Assembly (NCBI GenBank): GCA_017302105.1
Contig: JAFLCS010000006.1
Coordinates: 45,168 to 109,167, forward strand
DNA length: 64,000 nucleotides
Source of the DNA: Caulobacterales bacterium
GTDB lineage: Bacteria > Pseudomonadota > Alphaproteobacteria > Caulobacterales > Caulobacteraceae
Direction of reading: 5' to 3'
Shown: piece by piece, positions 9,841 through 18,773 of the stretch
Layout: each line of letters begins with the position of its first letter
Position numbering within the stretch: the first letter of the stretch is position 1
Notes under the pieces: generated by a model
Databases searched by the model: none
Told to the model about the DNA's origin: nothing
What the model saw: only the letters and a program-made list of their open reading frames with translations
Position numbers and translations under genes: made by a program

Positions 9841-10590
9841 ATGCGCAGACTGTTGGTGGTGCTGGGGCTCATCCTGGCCGGATGCGCGCCGGACGCAGCT
9901 CCTGCGGACGTGTCTGCGGAGACACCGACCTACACCGCCCCACCCGTGGCGGAGAGAGTTTCCGTTTCACCCGAGGGCCAATTGACCATCTCAGGCCGAA
10001 CGGGACCGGATGAGCGGGTCCGGATCATCCAGATGGATGGGACGGCGCATGGCGGAACGGCCGATGGCAATGGTGCCTTTTCGATCGCCATACCGGCGGG
10101 CGGCGACGAAGACCTGCTGTTCAATCTGAGCGTCGAGCGTGCCGGCCAGTCTGTATCCAGCGACGGATGGCTGTTCTCTCCTGGGCACGCGCCCAATCGA
10201 TCGGTCATGTTGAGAATCGGGGGGGCGTCGCGCCCGGTTGGCCCAGCGCCACTTCTGGCGGTCCTCGATATGGACGGAGGCGGCGGCGTCGCCCTGGCCG
10301 GGCGTTCCACCCCCGGTGCCCGCGTACGCGTCAGCCTGGACGGACAGGATCGGGGCGCGGCCCAGGCCGATGAGACCGGGCTCTGGTTCATGGTGCTGAG
10401 TTCGACCGTGAGCGCGGGGCCGCATCAGGTCACGGTCAATGATGGCGAGGACCGCGTCGACCGACGACTGGATCTGCAGCCGCAGCGCGCGTCCGGCCCC
10501 TTGGAATCAACCCATTTTCCGGATGCGGTTCGTGTGGTCTGGGCCCTGCCGGGCGGCGGTAATCAGACGACGTGGATCCTTCTGCCCTGA
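9841..10590 (+). CDS. Putative lipoprotein with bacterial Ig-like repeats
   Basis: The product begins with a signal peptide ending in the lipobox LILAGC (Cys at about residue 16), so it should be a lipoprotein. After a Pro/Ala/Thr-rich linker come two similar beta-rich modules: LTISGRTGPDERVRI...DGNGAFSIAIP and VALAGRSTPGARVRV...DETGLWFMVL. These resemble bacterial Ig-like (Big-type) domains with the G-x-F/W turn. The start at 9841 is preferred; the frame also has an ATG at 9835. Function is unknown; a structural or envelope role is inferred only from anchoring and fold. Confidence 0.75.
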   Translation: MRRLLVVLGLILAGCAPDAAPADVSAETPTYTAPPVAERVSVSPEGQLTISGRTGPDERVRIIQMDGTAHGGTADGNGAFSIAIPAGGDEDLLFNLSVERAGQSVSSDGWLFSPGHAPNRSVMLRIGGASRPVGPAPLLAVLDMDGGGGVALAGRSTPGARVRVSLDGQDRGAAQADETGLWFMVLSSTVSAGPHQVTVNDGEDRVDRRLDLQPQRASGPLESTHFPDAVRVVWALPGGGNQTTWILLP

Positions 10591-10623
10591 TCCTTCCAGG
10601 CCGAGCGCCTGCCGGGATGTCGA

Positions 10624-11058
10624 CTAGAGACGATCGGCGATCTTTCGAGCGGCGGTCTGCAGGTCGTCAATGTCGGCCATCTGGCCTTCACCATGCTGTC
10701 CCACGGTGCGGTCCGACCAACGAGGGATGGCATGGAAATGCAGATGGAAGACCGTCTGGCCACCGGCCGCCCCATTGAACTGCATGATCGAAACGCCCTC
10801 ACAGCCCAAGGCGGCCGGCATCGCCGCAGCGATCCGCTGGGTGGCCTGGGCGAGTTCGGCCACGATCTCGGGTTCGGCCTCGATCAGGTTTCGTGCTTGC
10901 GACACCTTTGAGATCACGAGCACATGACCTTCGGACTGGGGAAACACGTCCATGAAGGCCAGGATGCGATCATCCTCGAAGACCTTCACTGCCGGTAGCT
11001 CGCCGCGCAGAATTCTGGCGAAGACGTTGTCAGGGTCGTAGGTGCCGGTCAGGCTCAT
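10624..11058 (-). CDS. HIT family protein
   Basis: Histidine-triad nucleotide-binding protein of 144 residues. The triad reads HLHFH at residues 105-109, with catalytic His107 followed by AIPRW. The N-terminal half has the usual FARILRGELPAVKVFEDD opening. HIT proteins hydrolyse phosphoramidate or nucleotide conjugates such as AMP-lysine; the exact substrate is unknown. The open frame runs on upstream to 11778, but everything beyond the ATG at 11058-11056 is antisense to the DUF4287 gene and unlike any HIT protein, so the short form is annotated. Confidence 0.93.
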   Translation of the reverse strand: MSLTGTYDPDNVFARILRGELPAVKVFEDDRILAFMDVFPQSEGHVLVISKVSQARNLIEAEPEIVAELAQATQRIAAAMPAALGCEGVSIMQFNGAAGGQTVFHLHFHAIPRWSDRTVGQHGEGQMADIDDLQTAARKIADRL

Positions 11059-11097
11059 GGTAAGATCCGAACTGAATTCAGCGGCAAGGTTACACCG

Positions 11098-11694
11098 ATG
11101 GGTGCAGGAGCTGACAAGGCCATGGCGGGGATGACGCCGCGCCAGAAGAAGTGGTTCGCGACCGTTCAGGCCAATTTCGAGGCTCAGACCGGCAAGCCGA
11201 TCGCTGAATGGCTCGAGATTCTGAAGGCCTGTCCCGCGACGACTTCGGGCAAACAGTCGGCCTGGCTGAGGACTGAATACGGTGTGGGTGTGAACCACGC
11301 GGCCTATATTCTGTCCTGTGCCGATACGGCGGGCGAGCCGGGCTGGGATGATCCCGACGGATTGCGGGCCCAGCTCTGGAAGGATGCGAACAGCGAAGCG
11401 ATTCTGGCAGCCCTGGAAGCCCTGGCGGTGCAAACGGAGGGCGTCGTCATCGGTCAGAGAAAGAGCTTCACCAGCTTCTCCCGATCCGTACAGTTTGCAG
11501 CTGTCCGGCCGCTCAAGGGGGGGCGGGCCCTTATCGGCTTCAAGCTCGCCCCTGAGCTGTCGGTGCGACTGGCGGCACCGACGCGCCGGGAAGCCTGGTC
11601 CGAGCGGCTGACCGCCGTCGTCGAGATTGATCAGGCCTCGCAGATCGACCCGGACCTTGAGGGTCTTTTCGTCGCCGCTGCGGCGCGAGGCTGA
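11098..11694 (+). CDS. DUF4287 / DUF5655 domain protein
   Basis: Conserved protein of about 198 residues with two modules. The N-terminal part (residues 10-75) has the DUF4287 pattern: ANFEAQTGKPIAEWLEILK, then a basic loop, then YGVGVNHAAYIL. The C-terminal part (about 95-190) begins VVIGQRKSFTSFSR and has the DUF5655-type pattern of a small nucleic-acid- or restriction-enzyme-associated domain. Function is unknown. An alternative start is the ATG at 11122 (MAGM). It is divergent from the HIT gene with about 40 bases between starts. Confidence 0.8.
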   Translation: MGAGADKAMAGMTPRQKKWFATVQANFEAQTGKPIAEWLEILKACPATTSGKQSAWLRTEYGVGVNHAAYILSCADTAGEPGWDDPDGLRAQLWKDANSEAILAALEALAVQTEGVVIGQRKSFTSFSRSVQFAAVRPLKGGRALIGFKLAPELSVRLAAPTRREAWSERLTAVVEIDQASQIDPDLEGLFVAAAARG

Positions 11695-11735
11695 ACGGCT
11701 GGTCCAGCCGGTGCGAAATGCGATAAGGGGGCGGA

Positions 11736-12131
11736 ATGAATATGCGCATCGACTGGCCCGAATTGTTTTTCTCGTCATCGGGACGGGTCGGTCGGCTGCC
11801 GTTCCTCCTGGCGGCGGTCAGTCTGATCGTGATGCTAGCGCTCTATCAGTCGGCGCTGGGCGGCAATGTCTTCACCGGCGTGTTCGCCTATCCGCTGTTG
11901 TTCTTTTCGGGGGCGTGCGTGCTGTCCAAGCGGCTGCATGACCGTGGCCGGTCTGGCTGGTGGACGGCCGTGATCTTGTTCGCCTTCATCATGATCTGGC
12001 CGCATCCGGAAGGTCTGCTCGACTTCCTCGGCCTGGCCGTGATCGGCTGGGCCTTCGTCGAACTGGCCCTGATGTCGTCGGAGCAGGGGGCCAATCGGTT
12101 CGGCCCGAACCCAATGCGGGCGACAATCTAG
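11736..12131 (+). CDS. DUF805 membrane protein
   Basis: Small inner-membrane protein of 131 residues with four hydrophobic segments and the DUF805 signature: an N-terminal SGRVGRLPF motif and the KRLHDRGRSGWW loop between TM2 and TM3. The C-terminus reads GANRFGPNP, also conserved in the family. Function is unknown. A second ATG two codons in could also be the start. Confidence 0.88.
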   Translation: MNMRIDWPELFFSSSGRVGRLPFLLAAVSLIVMLALYQSALGGNVFTGVFAYPLLFFSGACVLSKRLHDRGRSGWWTAVILFAFIMIWPHPEGLLDFLGLAVIGWAFVELALMSSEQGANRFGPNPMRATI

Positions 12132-12401
12132 ACCTGAACCCGTCGAGTTGGTTTCGATCTGGTGTTCGTGCTCACCCGCCGGCTCTGAATCCTAGAACTG
12201 CACCTGCAGGCGTCACGCGTTTCTGACCCATGAGGCCTGCCATGGTTTCGCGTGCCGACCCATCTGATGCGCACGTGCAAGGCCGCAGGGCTGCGGATAC
12301 GGCACGGTCGGATTGCACACCGTTGTAGGGGAAATGCCGCCGTTGCTTGTCATATTAGCCATGGTCGCCAAAGGATTGTGCGAAAGCCGGGGTCGCCGGG
12401 A
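12132..12401. other. Intergenic region upstream of the sigma/FecR/receptor cassette
   Basis: 270 bases without a supported gene. It holds one small hairpin (CCGCA at 12283-12287 paired with TGCGG at 12292-12296). The sigma-factor frame stays open back to 12252, but the extra codons look non-coding. It is presumably where the cassette's promoter lies; I could not place promoter boxes. Confidence 0.5.
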
Positions 12402-12974
12402 ATGATCGACGATAGGCAACTACAGATCTGGTTTAATCGAGAGATCTTTCCTCTCGAGGGCGCATTGACGCGGTATATCCGTCGGCATTGGCGCAATGAG
12501 TCGGATGTGGGCGATCTTAGGCAAGAAATCTACGTGCGTATCTATTCTTCTGCCAAGCGTCAGCTGCCGGCCCACGCGAGGGCCTTCTTATTCACGACTG
12601 CGCGCAATCATCTTATCAACGTCGCTCGTAGTGCCCGCGTAGTCTCGCTGGACATCGTTGCGGATCTTGAGGCCAGCTTTCCAGGCCTGACGAGCGCCGA
12701 CCTGGATCGGCAGCTGTCCGCCCGGGACGAACTCAGGCGCGTCCAGCTCGGGCTGGAGCGCCTGTCACCACGATGTCGTCAGGTCATGGTGCTGCGTCGC
12801 GTCGAGGGTCTGAGTACACGCGAGGTTGCCGAGCGCCTGGGCATCAGTGCCAAGACCGTAGAGAACCAGCTCGTGCACGGAATGCGTGCGTTGACTGATT
12901 TCATGATGGGAGGAGAGGGCCGAATTCGCCGATCTGAACACCGCCGGGCGCGGGCAGTCGAGGGCAAGCCATGA
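12402..12974 (+). CDS. ECF RNA polymerase sigma factor (FecI-like)
   Basis: Extracytoplasmic-function sigma factor of 190 residues. Region 2 contains DLRQEIYVRIYSS and RAFLFTTARNHLINVAR. Region 4 has the helix-turn-helix LSTREVAERLGISAKTVENQ. It is followed by fecR with a 4-base ATGA overlap and then by a receptor with an STN domain, the arrangement of FecI-FecR-FecA cell-surface signalling. The start is set at the ATG at 12402; the frame is open 50 codons further up, but that stretch has no family similarity. The first 300 bases are visibly richer in A/T than the neighbours, hinting at acquisition. Confidence 0.92.
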   Translation: MIDDRQLQIWFNREIFPLEGALTRYIRRHWRNESDVGDLRQEIYVRIYSSAKRQLPAHARAFLFTTARNHLINVARSARVVSLDIVADLEASFPGLTSADLDRQLSARDELRRVQLGLERLSPRCRQVMVLRRVEGLSTREVAERLGISAKTVENQLVHGMRALTDFMMGGEGRIRRSEHRRARAVEGKP

Positions 12975-13921
12975 GCCGTCGCCAGGATATCGAAGCCACT
13001 GCGGCCGCCTGGCTCGCTCGTAAGGCGGATGGCCTCACGGACGAAGAGCGCCATAGCCTGGACGCCTGGCTGGAAGCCGCGCTGGATCACCGGCTGGCCT
13101 TCTGGCGGCTCGAGTATGGCTGGAGCAAGGCCGGCCGACTGGCGGCTCTGCGCGGCCCTCCACCGAGGGACGGAGCGCGTTCGGTGCTCCTGCGCTGGGC
13201 AACGGTCACGCCTCCTCGATGGCTTCTGGCCGCGGCCGCAAGCGTCGTTGTCGCTGTGGTCGCAGTGGCGGCGTGGCCACGGCCCGAAATCTATGAAACC
13301 GACTTGGGAGAGCGTCAGCAGGTCGTCCTCGCAGACGGATCACGGCTGGACCTAAACACCCAGACACGGCTGCGGGCCGACATATCCGGTGAACTGCGGC
13401 AAGCCTGGCTTGATCGGGGCGAGGCCTACTTCGCCATTAGGCGAGACGAGTCGCGTCCATTTTTGCTGCATCTCGGCGATCGAACCATCCGCGTGCTGGG
13501 GACGCACTTTACCGTCCGGCGCGAAGGCGATGCCGTTCGCGTCGTGGTCTCAGAAGGGCGGGTCAGTCTGTCCGGCGATGGGAACAGCGAGATGGGGACG
13601 TTCGTCCTATCGGCCGGTGATGTCGTCACAATCGATGGAGCGTCCCTGCTGCATCGGCAGCAATCCACCGAGCAAATTGACAATCAATTGGCGTGGCGCG
13701 GCGGGTTACTTGTGTTCTCGCAAGCGACGCTGGTTGAGGCCGCTGCCGAGTTCAATCGCTATAATCAAACCCAGATCGAGGTTCTGGGAGCGGACGCTCG
13801 CGCGTTGCGAATTGGCGGCAGCTTTGAAGCCAACAACGTCGAGGCTTTCGTTAGATTGTTAAGCATCGCCTACGACCTCGATGTCGAGCGCGAGGAGGGG
13901 GTCATCAGAATTTCGCAGTAG
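12971..13921 (+). CDS. FecR family anti-sigma / signal transducer
   Basis: Single-pass membrane protein of 316 residues that would hold the adjacent ECF sigma factor and read the state of the outer-membrane receptor. Residues 5-50 form the DUF4880 cytoplasmic domain (WLARKADGLTDEE, then a Trp-containing helix). A transmembrane segment lies at about 84-102. The periplasmic FecR beta domain follows (YETDLGERQQVVLADGS, LGTHFTVR), and the C-terminal STN-like domain covers about 235-316 (LAWRGGLLVFSQATL). It overlaps the sigma gene by 4 bases and is 68 bases ahead of the receptor gene. Confidence 0.93.
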   Translation: MSRRQDIEATAAAWLARKADGLTDEERHSLDAWLEAALDHRLAFWRLEYGWSKAGRLAALRGPPPRDGARSVLLRWATVTPPRWLLAAAASVVVAVVAVAAWPRPEIYETDLGERQQVVLADGSRLDLNTQTRLRADISGELRQAWLDRGEAYFAIRRDESRPFLLHLGDRTIRVLGTHFTVRREGDAVRVVVSEGRVSLSGDGNSEMGTFVLSAGDVVTIDGASLLHRQQSTEQIDNQLAWRGGLLVFSQATLVEAAAEFNRYNQTQIEVLGADARALRIGGSFEANNVEAFVRLLSIAYDLDVEREEGVIRISQ

Positions 13922-13989
13922 GCTGTAGGGGGTTTCAAGTCCGCTCTTGTCCCTCCCTATAACGGCCCAAGACGGGCCAGGGGGGAAAC

Positions 13990-16900
13990 ATGATCAAGAC
14001 CAACCCGCTCAAGGCAGTTCTCGCAGGTACCGTGTGTGCCTTTGCACTGGCCGGAGCCGCCGCAGCTCAGACCCGGAGCTTCGATGTAGCCGCAGGCGAA
14101 CTGCAAATCGCGTTGGAGTCCTACGCACGCCAGGCTGGCATCCAACTGGTCTACCGTATCGAGGACATCCGCGGGCTCCGCACGCGGGGTGTCCATGGCG
14201 AAGCTGACGCCGAAGCGGCCTTGGCGCGACTGCTTGCCGACACGGGCCTGACGATCCAACGCGATACCTCGGGCGCGATCGCCATCGTTCACGGTGCCCC
14301 GCAGGATAGCCCGGAAGCCGATGCAGCGACCGTTGACGACGTCGTCGTTACCGGCTCGCGCCTGCGCAGTACGTTCGACTCTCCGACGCCGGTAGTGGCC
14401 ATTGAGCGGGAAGAGCTGCTTGAACAAGGTTACATGGATGTGGCGGAGGCCCTGACCGATACGCCGGGCATCCAGGAATCCGGGTCGCTGGCCAACAGCC
14501 AGACCGCGACCCATGCCAACGGCCTGTCGACGGTCGATCTGAGAGGTCTTGGCACGAATCGAACCCTGACCCTGATTGACGGGCACCGCACGGTGTCGAA
14601 CTCGGTGAGCTCGAATACCGTCAGCCTGAGTACCATCCCCGAGCTGTTTATCGACCGGATTGAGGTGACTACCGGTGGCGGCTCGGCGATCTACGGGGCG
14701 GATGCCATCGCCGGTGTAGTGAACGTAATCACCCAGCGTAACCTCCAAGGCGTACGGGCTCGGATCGTCGCCGGTTCGACCTCTGACGGTGGCGGAGATT
14801 CTGTCGAGTACTCGATAGCGGCCGGCCAGCGCTTCCTGGATGATCGCCTACGCGTGATGATCGGAGCCACACTGGACCGACAGTTCCGCCTGGCCGCGAC
14901 CGAGCGCGATTTTGCCCTGGAGTCGATCTCCTACCAGCAGGCCAGCAACACCATCATCACACCCGACCTGTCCACCAGTATCGCCGGCGGGCGATTCAAC
15001 AGTGGGCGGTGGTTCTACAACGAATCCGGGCTTCGTCCGAACATGGATACGGCCGTAGACGGCTATGAAATTCGTAACGAAAGCACGCTGATCACTCCGC
15101 GCGACATCCTCAATGGTGCCGCCAGGTTTGACTTCGACCTGACCAACGACATCCGCCTTTGGGGCCAGGTGATGTATTCGCAGGTTACGACCAACTCCGA
15201 GCGTGCCCACGGCACGATCTCCAACACCTCGACGTTTGGCGTGAATGATGAATTCACGCTGGGTCGCCTGTCGCGCACACTACATCCGTTTGCACCGACC
15301 GAGATCCGGACCTCGGCCCCGAGCGCGGGCATAGATTTCCGACGTCGCATGGTCGAGGTCGGCCCGAACCGCCTCCACAACGAGCGCGAGACCATCCGCA
15401 CCTGGTTTGGAGCCGAGGGCACCATCTGGGGTGACTGGGATTGGGACGTTACGTTTGGCTACGCTGTGTACAACGGCAATCAGATCCGTGGGAACACCTT
15501 CAATATGCAGCGCGTGCAGTGGGCGCTGGATTCCGAAAACGTCGGCGGTGTGATTCAGTGTCGTAGCGCCGTCGCGCGCGCAGACGGTTGCGTGCCGCTG
15601 AACATTTTCGGAGTCGGCTCCATCACGCCCCAAATGGCCAACTATATTCGAGCCAACACCCGCTTCAGCCAGGAGACCGAGCAGTACACGTTTGAAGCCT
15701 ATATCGCGGGGTCGCCGTTCGAGCTGCCTGCCGGCCCGGTAGAAACGTCCTTTGGCGTGACCAGTCGCCGCGATTCGACGGCGACGACGGGGGACCCACT
15801 GATCCTGTCGGGTCTGGCGTCATCATCCTATCTGCCGGAGTTCGAGGGCGAGGTTGGAACCAATGAGATATTTGGCGAGGCCTCGATCCCGTTGCTGGCC
15901 GATATTCCCGGCTTTCATCGTCTGGTCCTGAACACTGCCCTACGCGTCGCGAACTACGATCTAGAGGCCGTCGGCACGACCTACAGCTACCGGGCCGGCC
16001 TTCAGTGGCAACCATTCGCCGACCTGCGAATTCGCACCGAATATGCGCGTGCCCAGCGGGCACCGGATCTAAGCGAACTGTTCTCTCCGCCGCGCGACGA
16101 TGCGGATACGGTAACCGACATCTGCCACGGAATCACCGCGACCACGACGGGCGTCATTGCCCAGAACTGTCGCGCTGACCCGCGTATCAGCGCGGCGATA
16201 GCAGCAGCGGCGGACGGAACTTTCCGTCAGGTCTCCCGGACGATTCAGGGCCCCAACGCCGGCAACCCGAATCTGTTCGAGGAAACCGCTGACACCTGGA
16301 CGGTCGGACTGGTCTATCGACCGTCGTTCCTTTCCGGTCTGGAGGTCAGCATCGACTACTACGACATCCAGATCAGCGACGTTATTACCTCGCTCAGCAA
16401 CGAAGCGATCTTGACCGGCTGCTATGCGTCTTCGGGAGCGCCCACGAACGAATATTGCGCCATCATCACCCGTAGCGCGGATGGGCAGTTGGTCCGGATC
16501 CTGAATCAGGAAGACAACCTCAACGGGATGCAGGCCAGCGGCATCGACTTGGCCCTGGACTACCGGTTCAGCCTGGACCATTGGCAGATACCCGGCGATT
16601 TCCGTGCGAGCCTGATCTACACGCACCGGCTGGAACTCAGCACCGAGTACAACAATCTCAACAGCATTGAGGTGGTCGAAGAGGTCGGTGAAATCGGGTC
16701 CGCCGAGCACGAAGCCAGATTCAATCTGCGATGGTCTGATGAGAACTGGAGCGTGCGCTGGACGACGCGCTATATCGGTGAGGTTGTTGACAGCCTGGAC
16801 CGCGTTGAGCAGGCCCAGACGATGGGCTGGTCCGACCCGCTCTACCTCTACATCGGTAACTACTGGCGCCACGATCTGAGCGCGAGCGTTACGCCGATCG

Positions 16901-17064
16901 AAAATGACCCGCGCATTCGGATCTTCGGTTCGATTCGCAACATCTTCAATGAATACGGGCCCTTCCTTCCCACCGGCACTGTCAACGGCCGCGAGTACAA
17001 CAACCACTCGTCCTACGGCGTCATGGGCCGTTCCCTGAGCGTCGGCGTTCAGTTCGAGTTCTAG
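13990..17064 (+). CDS. TonB-dependent outer-membrane receptor with N-terminal STN signalling domain
   Basis: Outer-membrane transporter of 1024 residues. The signal peptide covers residues 1-26 or so. The STN (secretin/TonB N-terminal) domain at about 28-100 (FDVAAGELQIALESYARQAG) is the part that contacts FecR in the periplasm. A TonB-box-like VDDVVVTGSR lies at 115-124. The plug runs from about 130 to 250 and includes LRGLGTNRTLTLIDGHR and GGGSAIYGADAIAGVVNV. A long beta barrel ends in GVQFEF with a terminal Phe, as BAM substrates do. Substrate is unknown: no siderophore, sugar or vitamin genes sit beside it. It should be both target and input of the upstream sigma/FecR pair. Confidence 0.95.
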   Translation: MIKTNPLKAVLAGTVCAFALAGAAAAQTRSFDVAAGELQIALESYARQAGIQLVYRIEDIRGLRTRGVHGEADAEAALARLLADTGLTIQRDTSGAIAIVHGAPQDSPEADAATVDDVVVTGSRLRSTFDSPTPVVAIEREELLEQGYMDVAEALTDTPGIQESGSLANSQTATHANGLSTVDLRGLGTNRTLTLIDGHRTVSNSVSSNTVSLSTIPELFIDRIEVTTGGGSAIYGADAIAGVVNVITQRNLQGVRARIVAGSTSDGGGDSVEYSIAAGQRFLDDRLRVMIGATLDRQFRLAATERDFALESISYQQASNTIITPDLSTSIAGGRFNSGRWFYNESGLRPNMDTAVDGYEIRNESTLITPRDILNGAARFDFDLTNDIRLWGQVMYSQVTTNSERAHGTISNTSTFGVNDEFTLGRLSRTLHPFAPTEIRTSAPSAGIDFRRRMVEVGPNRLHNERETIRTWFGAEGTIWGDWDWDVTFGYAVYNGNQIRGNTFNMQRVQWALDSENVGGVIQCRSAVARADGCVPLNIFGVGSITPQMANYIRANTRFSQETEQYTFEAYIAGSPFELPAGPVETSFGVTSRRDSTATTGDPLILSGLASSSYLPEFEGEVGTNEIFGEASIPLLADIPGFHRLVLNTALRVANYDLEAVGTTYSYRAGLQWQPFADLRIRTEYARAQRAPDLSELFSPPRDDADTVTDICHGITATTTGVIAQNCRADPRISAAIAAAADGTFRQVSRTIQGPNAGNPNLFEETADTWTVGLVYRPSFLSGLEVSIDYYDIQISDVITSLSNEAILTGCYASSGAPTNEYCAIITRSADGQLVRILNQEDNLNGMQASGIDLALDYRFSLDHWQIPGDFRASLIYTHRLELSTEYNNLNSIEVVEEVGEIGSAEHEARFNLRWSDENWSVRWTTRYIGEVVDSLDRVEQAQTMGWSDPLYLYIGNYWRHDLSASVTPIENDPRIRIFGSIRNIFNEYGPFLPTGTVNGREYNNHSSYGVMGRSLSVGVQFEF

Positions 17065-17153
17065 GACCAGCCGTTCTCGGGCGCGATGCCGAGTGGGTCT
17101 GCCGCTAGACTGTCGGTGCCTCTGGCTCGGCTCATCGCGTATTCGGCCTGCCG

Positions 17154-17178
17154 GGGGCCCTGCCAGAGGCGGGGCCCC
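17154..17178. repeat. Hairpin between convergent receptor and lipB genes
   Basis: An 11-bp stem (17154-17164 with 17168-17178, one G-T wobble) closes an AGA loop. It lies between two convergent genes where terminators are expected, but neither side has a T run, so a factor-independent terminator is not proven. Confidence 0.45.
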
Positions 17179-17225
17179 TGAACGGCGCGTCGGCATTCGC
17201 TAGGGATCTTGATCGCCGATCGGCC

Positions 17226-17951
17226 CTAGACCGGCGGTTCGGTCGGAACCACCGGCCCAAAGACGGTTTCAAAGGCGGAGCGCAAGGCGGCGTCGGCCTC
17301 GTCCATGGTGACCGGACGTCCCAGATCGACCAGGCTGGTGACGCCGTGCTCGCGGATGCCGCAGGGCACGATGCCGTCAAAGTGGCTGAGATCGGGTTCG
17401 ACGTTCAGGCTGATTCCGTGAAAGCTGACCCAGCGCCGGATCTTGACCCCGATGGCGGCGATCTTGTCTTCGCGCGCGAAGCCACCCTCCCGCCGTTCGA
17501 CCCACACGCCGACCCGACCTTCGCGCGGACCGGCCTCGATGTTGAAGGCATCCAGGGCTTCGACGATCCAGGCTTCCAGGCCGCGAACGAACCGCCGTAT
17601 GTCTCGCCCACGCTGATTTAGATCGAGCATGAGATAGGCCACGCGCTGGCCTGGGCCGTGGTAGGTGAATTGTCCTCCCCGGCCGGTCTGAAAGACGGGG
17701 ATCGCGCCGGGTGCCAGAAGGTCTTCGGGTCGGGCCGATACCCCGGCGGTGTACAGCGGCGGGTGCTCCAGAAGCCAGATCAGCTCGTCCGCCGCGCCCT
17801 CGGCAATGGCCGCAGCGCGCGCCTCCATGGCTGCGACCGCATCCGGATAGGGTACGGGCGAGGCTGACACCGCCCAGCCGACCGGCCGGCCGTCGTCGCG
17901 CTGGAGAATGTCTAGGCCGGTTTCCATCTGCGGGATGTGGACGCGGATCAT
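17226..17951 (-). CDS. lipB: Lipoyl(octanoyl) transferase
   Basis: Transfers octanoate from octanoyl-ACP to the lipoyl domains of 2-oxoacid dehydrogenases and the glycine cleavage H protein. The 241-residue protein has the family's [12 protein letters not shown] motif at 91-102, the catalytic Lys163 in EDKIAAIGV, and the acyl-carrying Cys197 in GIVPCGI. The N-terminus is slightly long; a Met at residue 9 is an alternative start. It is divergent from the SpoA-domain gene with a gap of only a few dozen bases. Confidence 0.95.
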   Translation of the reverse strand: MIRVHIPQMETGLDILQRDDGRPVGWAVSASPVPYPDAVAAMEARAAAIAEGAADELIWLLEHPPLYTAGVSARPEDLLAPGAIPVFQTGRGGQFTYHGPGQRVAYLMLDLNQRGRDIRRFVRGLEAWIVEALDAFNIEAGPREGRVGVWVERREGGFAREDKIAAIGVKIRRWVSFHGISLNVEPDLSHFDGIVPCGIREHGVTSLVDLGRPVTMDEADAALRSAFETVFGPVVPTEPPV

Positions 17952-17987
17952 GCGCTTCGCAAGCGATCGCTTAACTCGCCGTCAAGC

Positions 17988-18317
17988 ATGATGGGTCAGG
18001 TTGATGGTTCAGTCGCGTGTCGAGGGGTCCGGGTGTCGCTAACACTCCCAATGCCAAAGGGGGTCAGTCCGCAGGTTGCGGCCGTCAAGGTCGAGATCTC
18101 CGTGGTTCTGGGCCGGTCCAACATACCCATGCAGCAACTCCTGCGAATGGGCCGCGGTGCCGTCATCCCCCTCGATGTCGGCGAAAGTGATGAGGTCTGG
18201 ATCCTGGCGAACAATCACCCCGTTGCGCGCGGTGAGATCTCCATATCGGAGGAGAAGATCGCGATTATCGTCACAGGCCCGGCCGACGTTTATGAGTTCA
18301 TGGCCGGCGCCGCGTAG
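17988..18317 (+). CDS. SpoA-domain (FliN/FliM C-terminal type) protein
   Basis: A small cytoplasmic protein of 109 residues whose last 75 form a SpoA domain as in the flagellar C-ring protein FliN: VEISVVLGRSNIPMQQLLRMGRGAVIPLD, then VWILANNHPVARGEISI. The invariant LGR, L-x-x-GRG and VARGE positions are kept. No other flagellar or type III secretion gene is in the window. The start is uncertain: ATGs at 17988, 17991 and 18051 are all in frame and none has a strong Shine-Dalgarno. It could be the genuine FliN or an extra paralogue. Confidence 0.75.
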   Translation: MMGQVDGSVACRGVRVSLTLPMPKGVSPQVAAVKVEISVVLGRSNIPMQQLLRMGRGAVIPLDVGESDEVWILANNHPVARGEISISEEKIAIIVTGPADVYEFMAGAA

Positions 18318-18353
18318 CGAACCACAGGCCGATGGAATCCGTGGCGCGTTGCA

Positions 18354-18773
18354 TCAGGGGCGAATTTCTACGACCTCGCCATCTTCCTTTGTGAAGATCC
18401 CGATGGGGCAATCGAGGACAGTCTGAACGGCTTCCGATGGCCGAGCCAGGATCACGCCCAACGGGGTCACGACAATCGGACGATTCACCAGGATCGGCTC
18501 GACCAGCATGGCCTCGAAGATGGCGGCTTCGGTCACGTTCGGTGCAAGCAGACCCATCGCCTCGGCTGGCGTGCCCTTGGTTCTGAGGATCTGCGATGGC
18601 GCAGCGCCCATTCGATCCAGCAGTTTAGCGAGTTGGTCCCGTCGCCAGCCGGTTTCCAGATAGAGCACGATATCGGGCGCGTATCCGGCGGCCCGGACCA
18701 TGGCCAAGGCGTTGCGCGATGTGCCGCAAGCCGGGTTGTGAAAGAGGGTGACGGGGAAGGTCTCGGCGTTCAT
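18354..18773 (-). CDS. arsC: Arsenate reductase, glutaredoxin type
   Basis: Reduces arsenate to arsenite with glutathione and glutaredoxin. In the 139-residue protein the catalytic Cys16 lies in HNPACGTSR, matching the family's CxTS motif. The arsenate-binding Arg is in the VNRPIVVTP segment. Length and overall pattern match the E. coli R773 ArsC class. Its start overlaps the end of the aquaporin gene by 4 bases, making it the last gene of an arsR-aquaporin-arsC operon. The arsenite produced would leave through the aquaporin rather than a pump. Confidence 0.93.
   Translation of the reverse strand: MNAETFPVTLFHNPACGTSRNALAMVRAAGYAPDIVLYLETGWRRDQLAKLLDRMGAAPSQILRTKGTPAEAMGLLAPNVTEAAIFEAMLVEPILVNRPIVVTPLGVILARPSEAVQTVLDCPIGIFTKEDGEVVEIRP

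Noticed and set aside
11059-11778. Upstream extension of the HIT frame
   Set aside because: It would run antisense through the whole DUF4287 gene; the HIT protein aligns from the ATG at 11058.
16069-17196. A 375-codon open frame antisense to the TonB receptor
   Set aside because: No recognisable domain, and the receptor's barrel with its terminal Phe is clearly coding on the plus strand.
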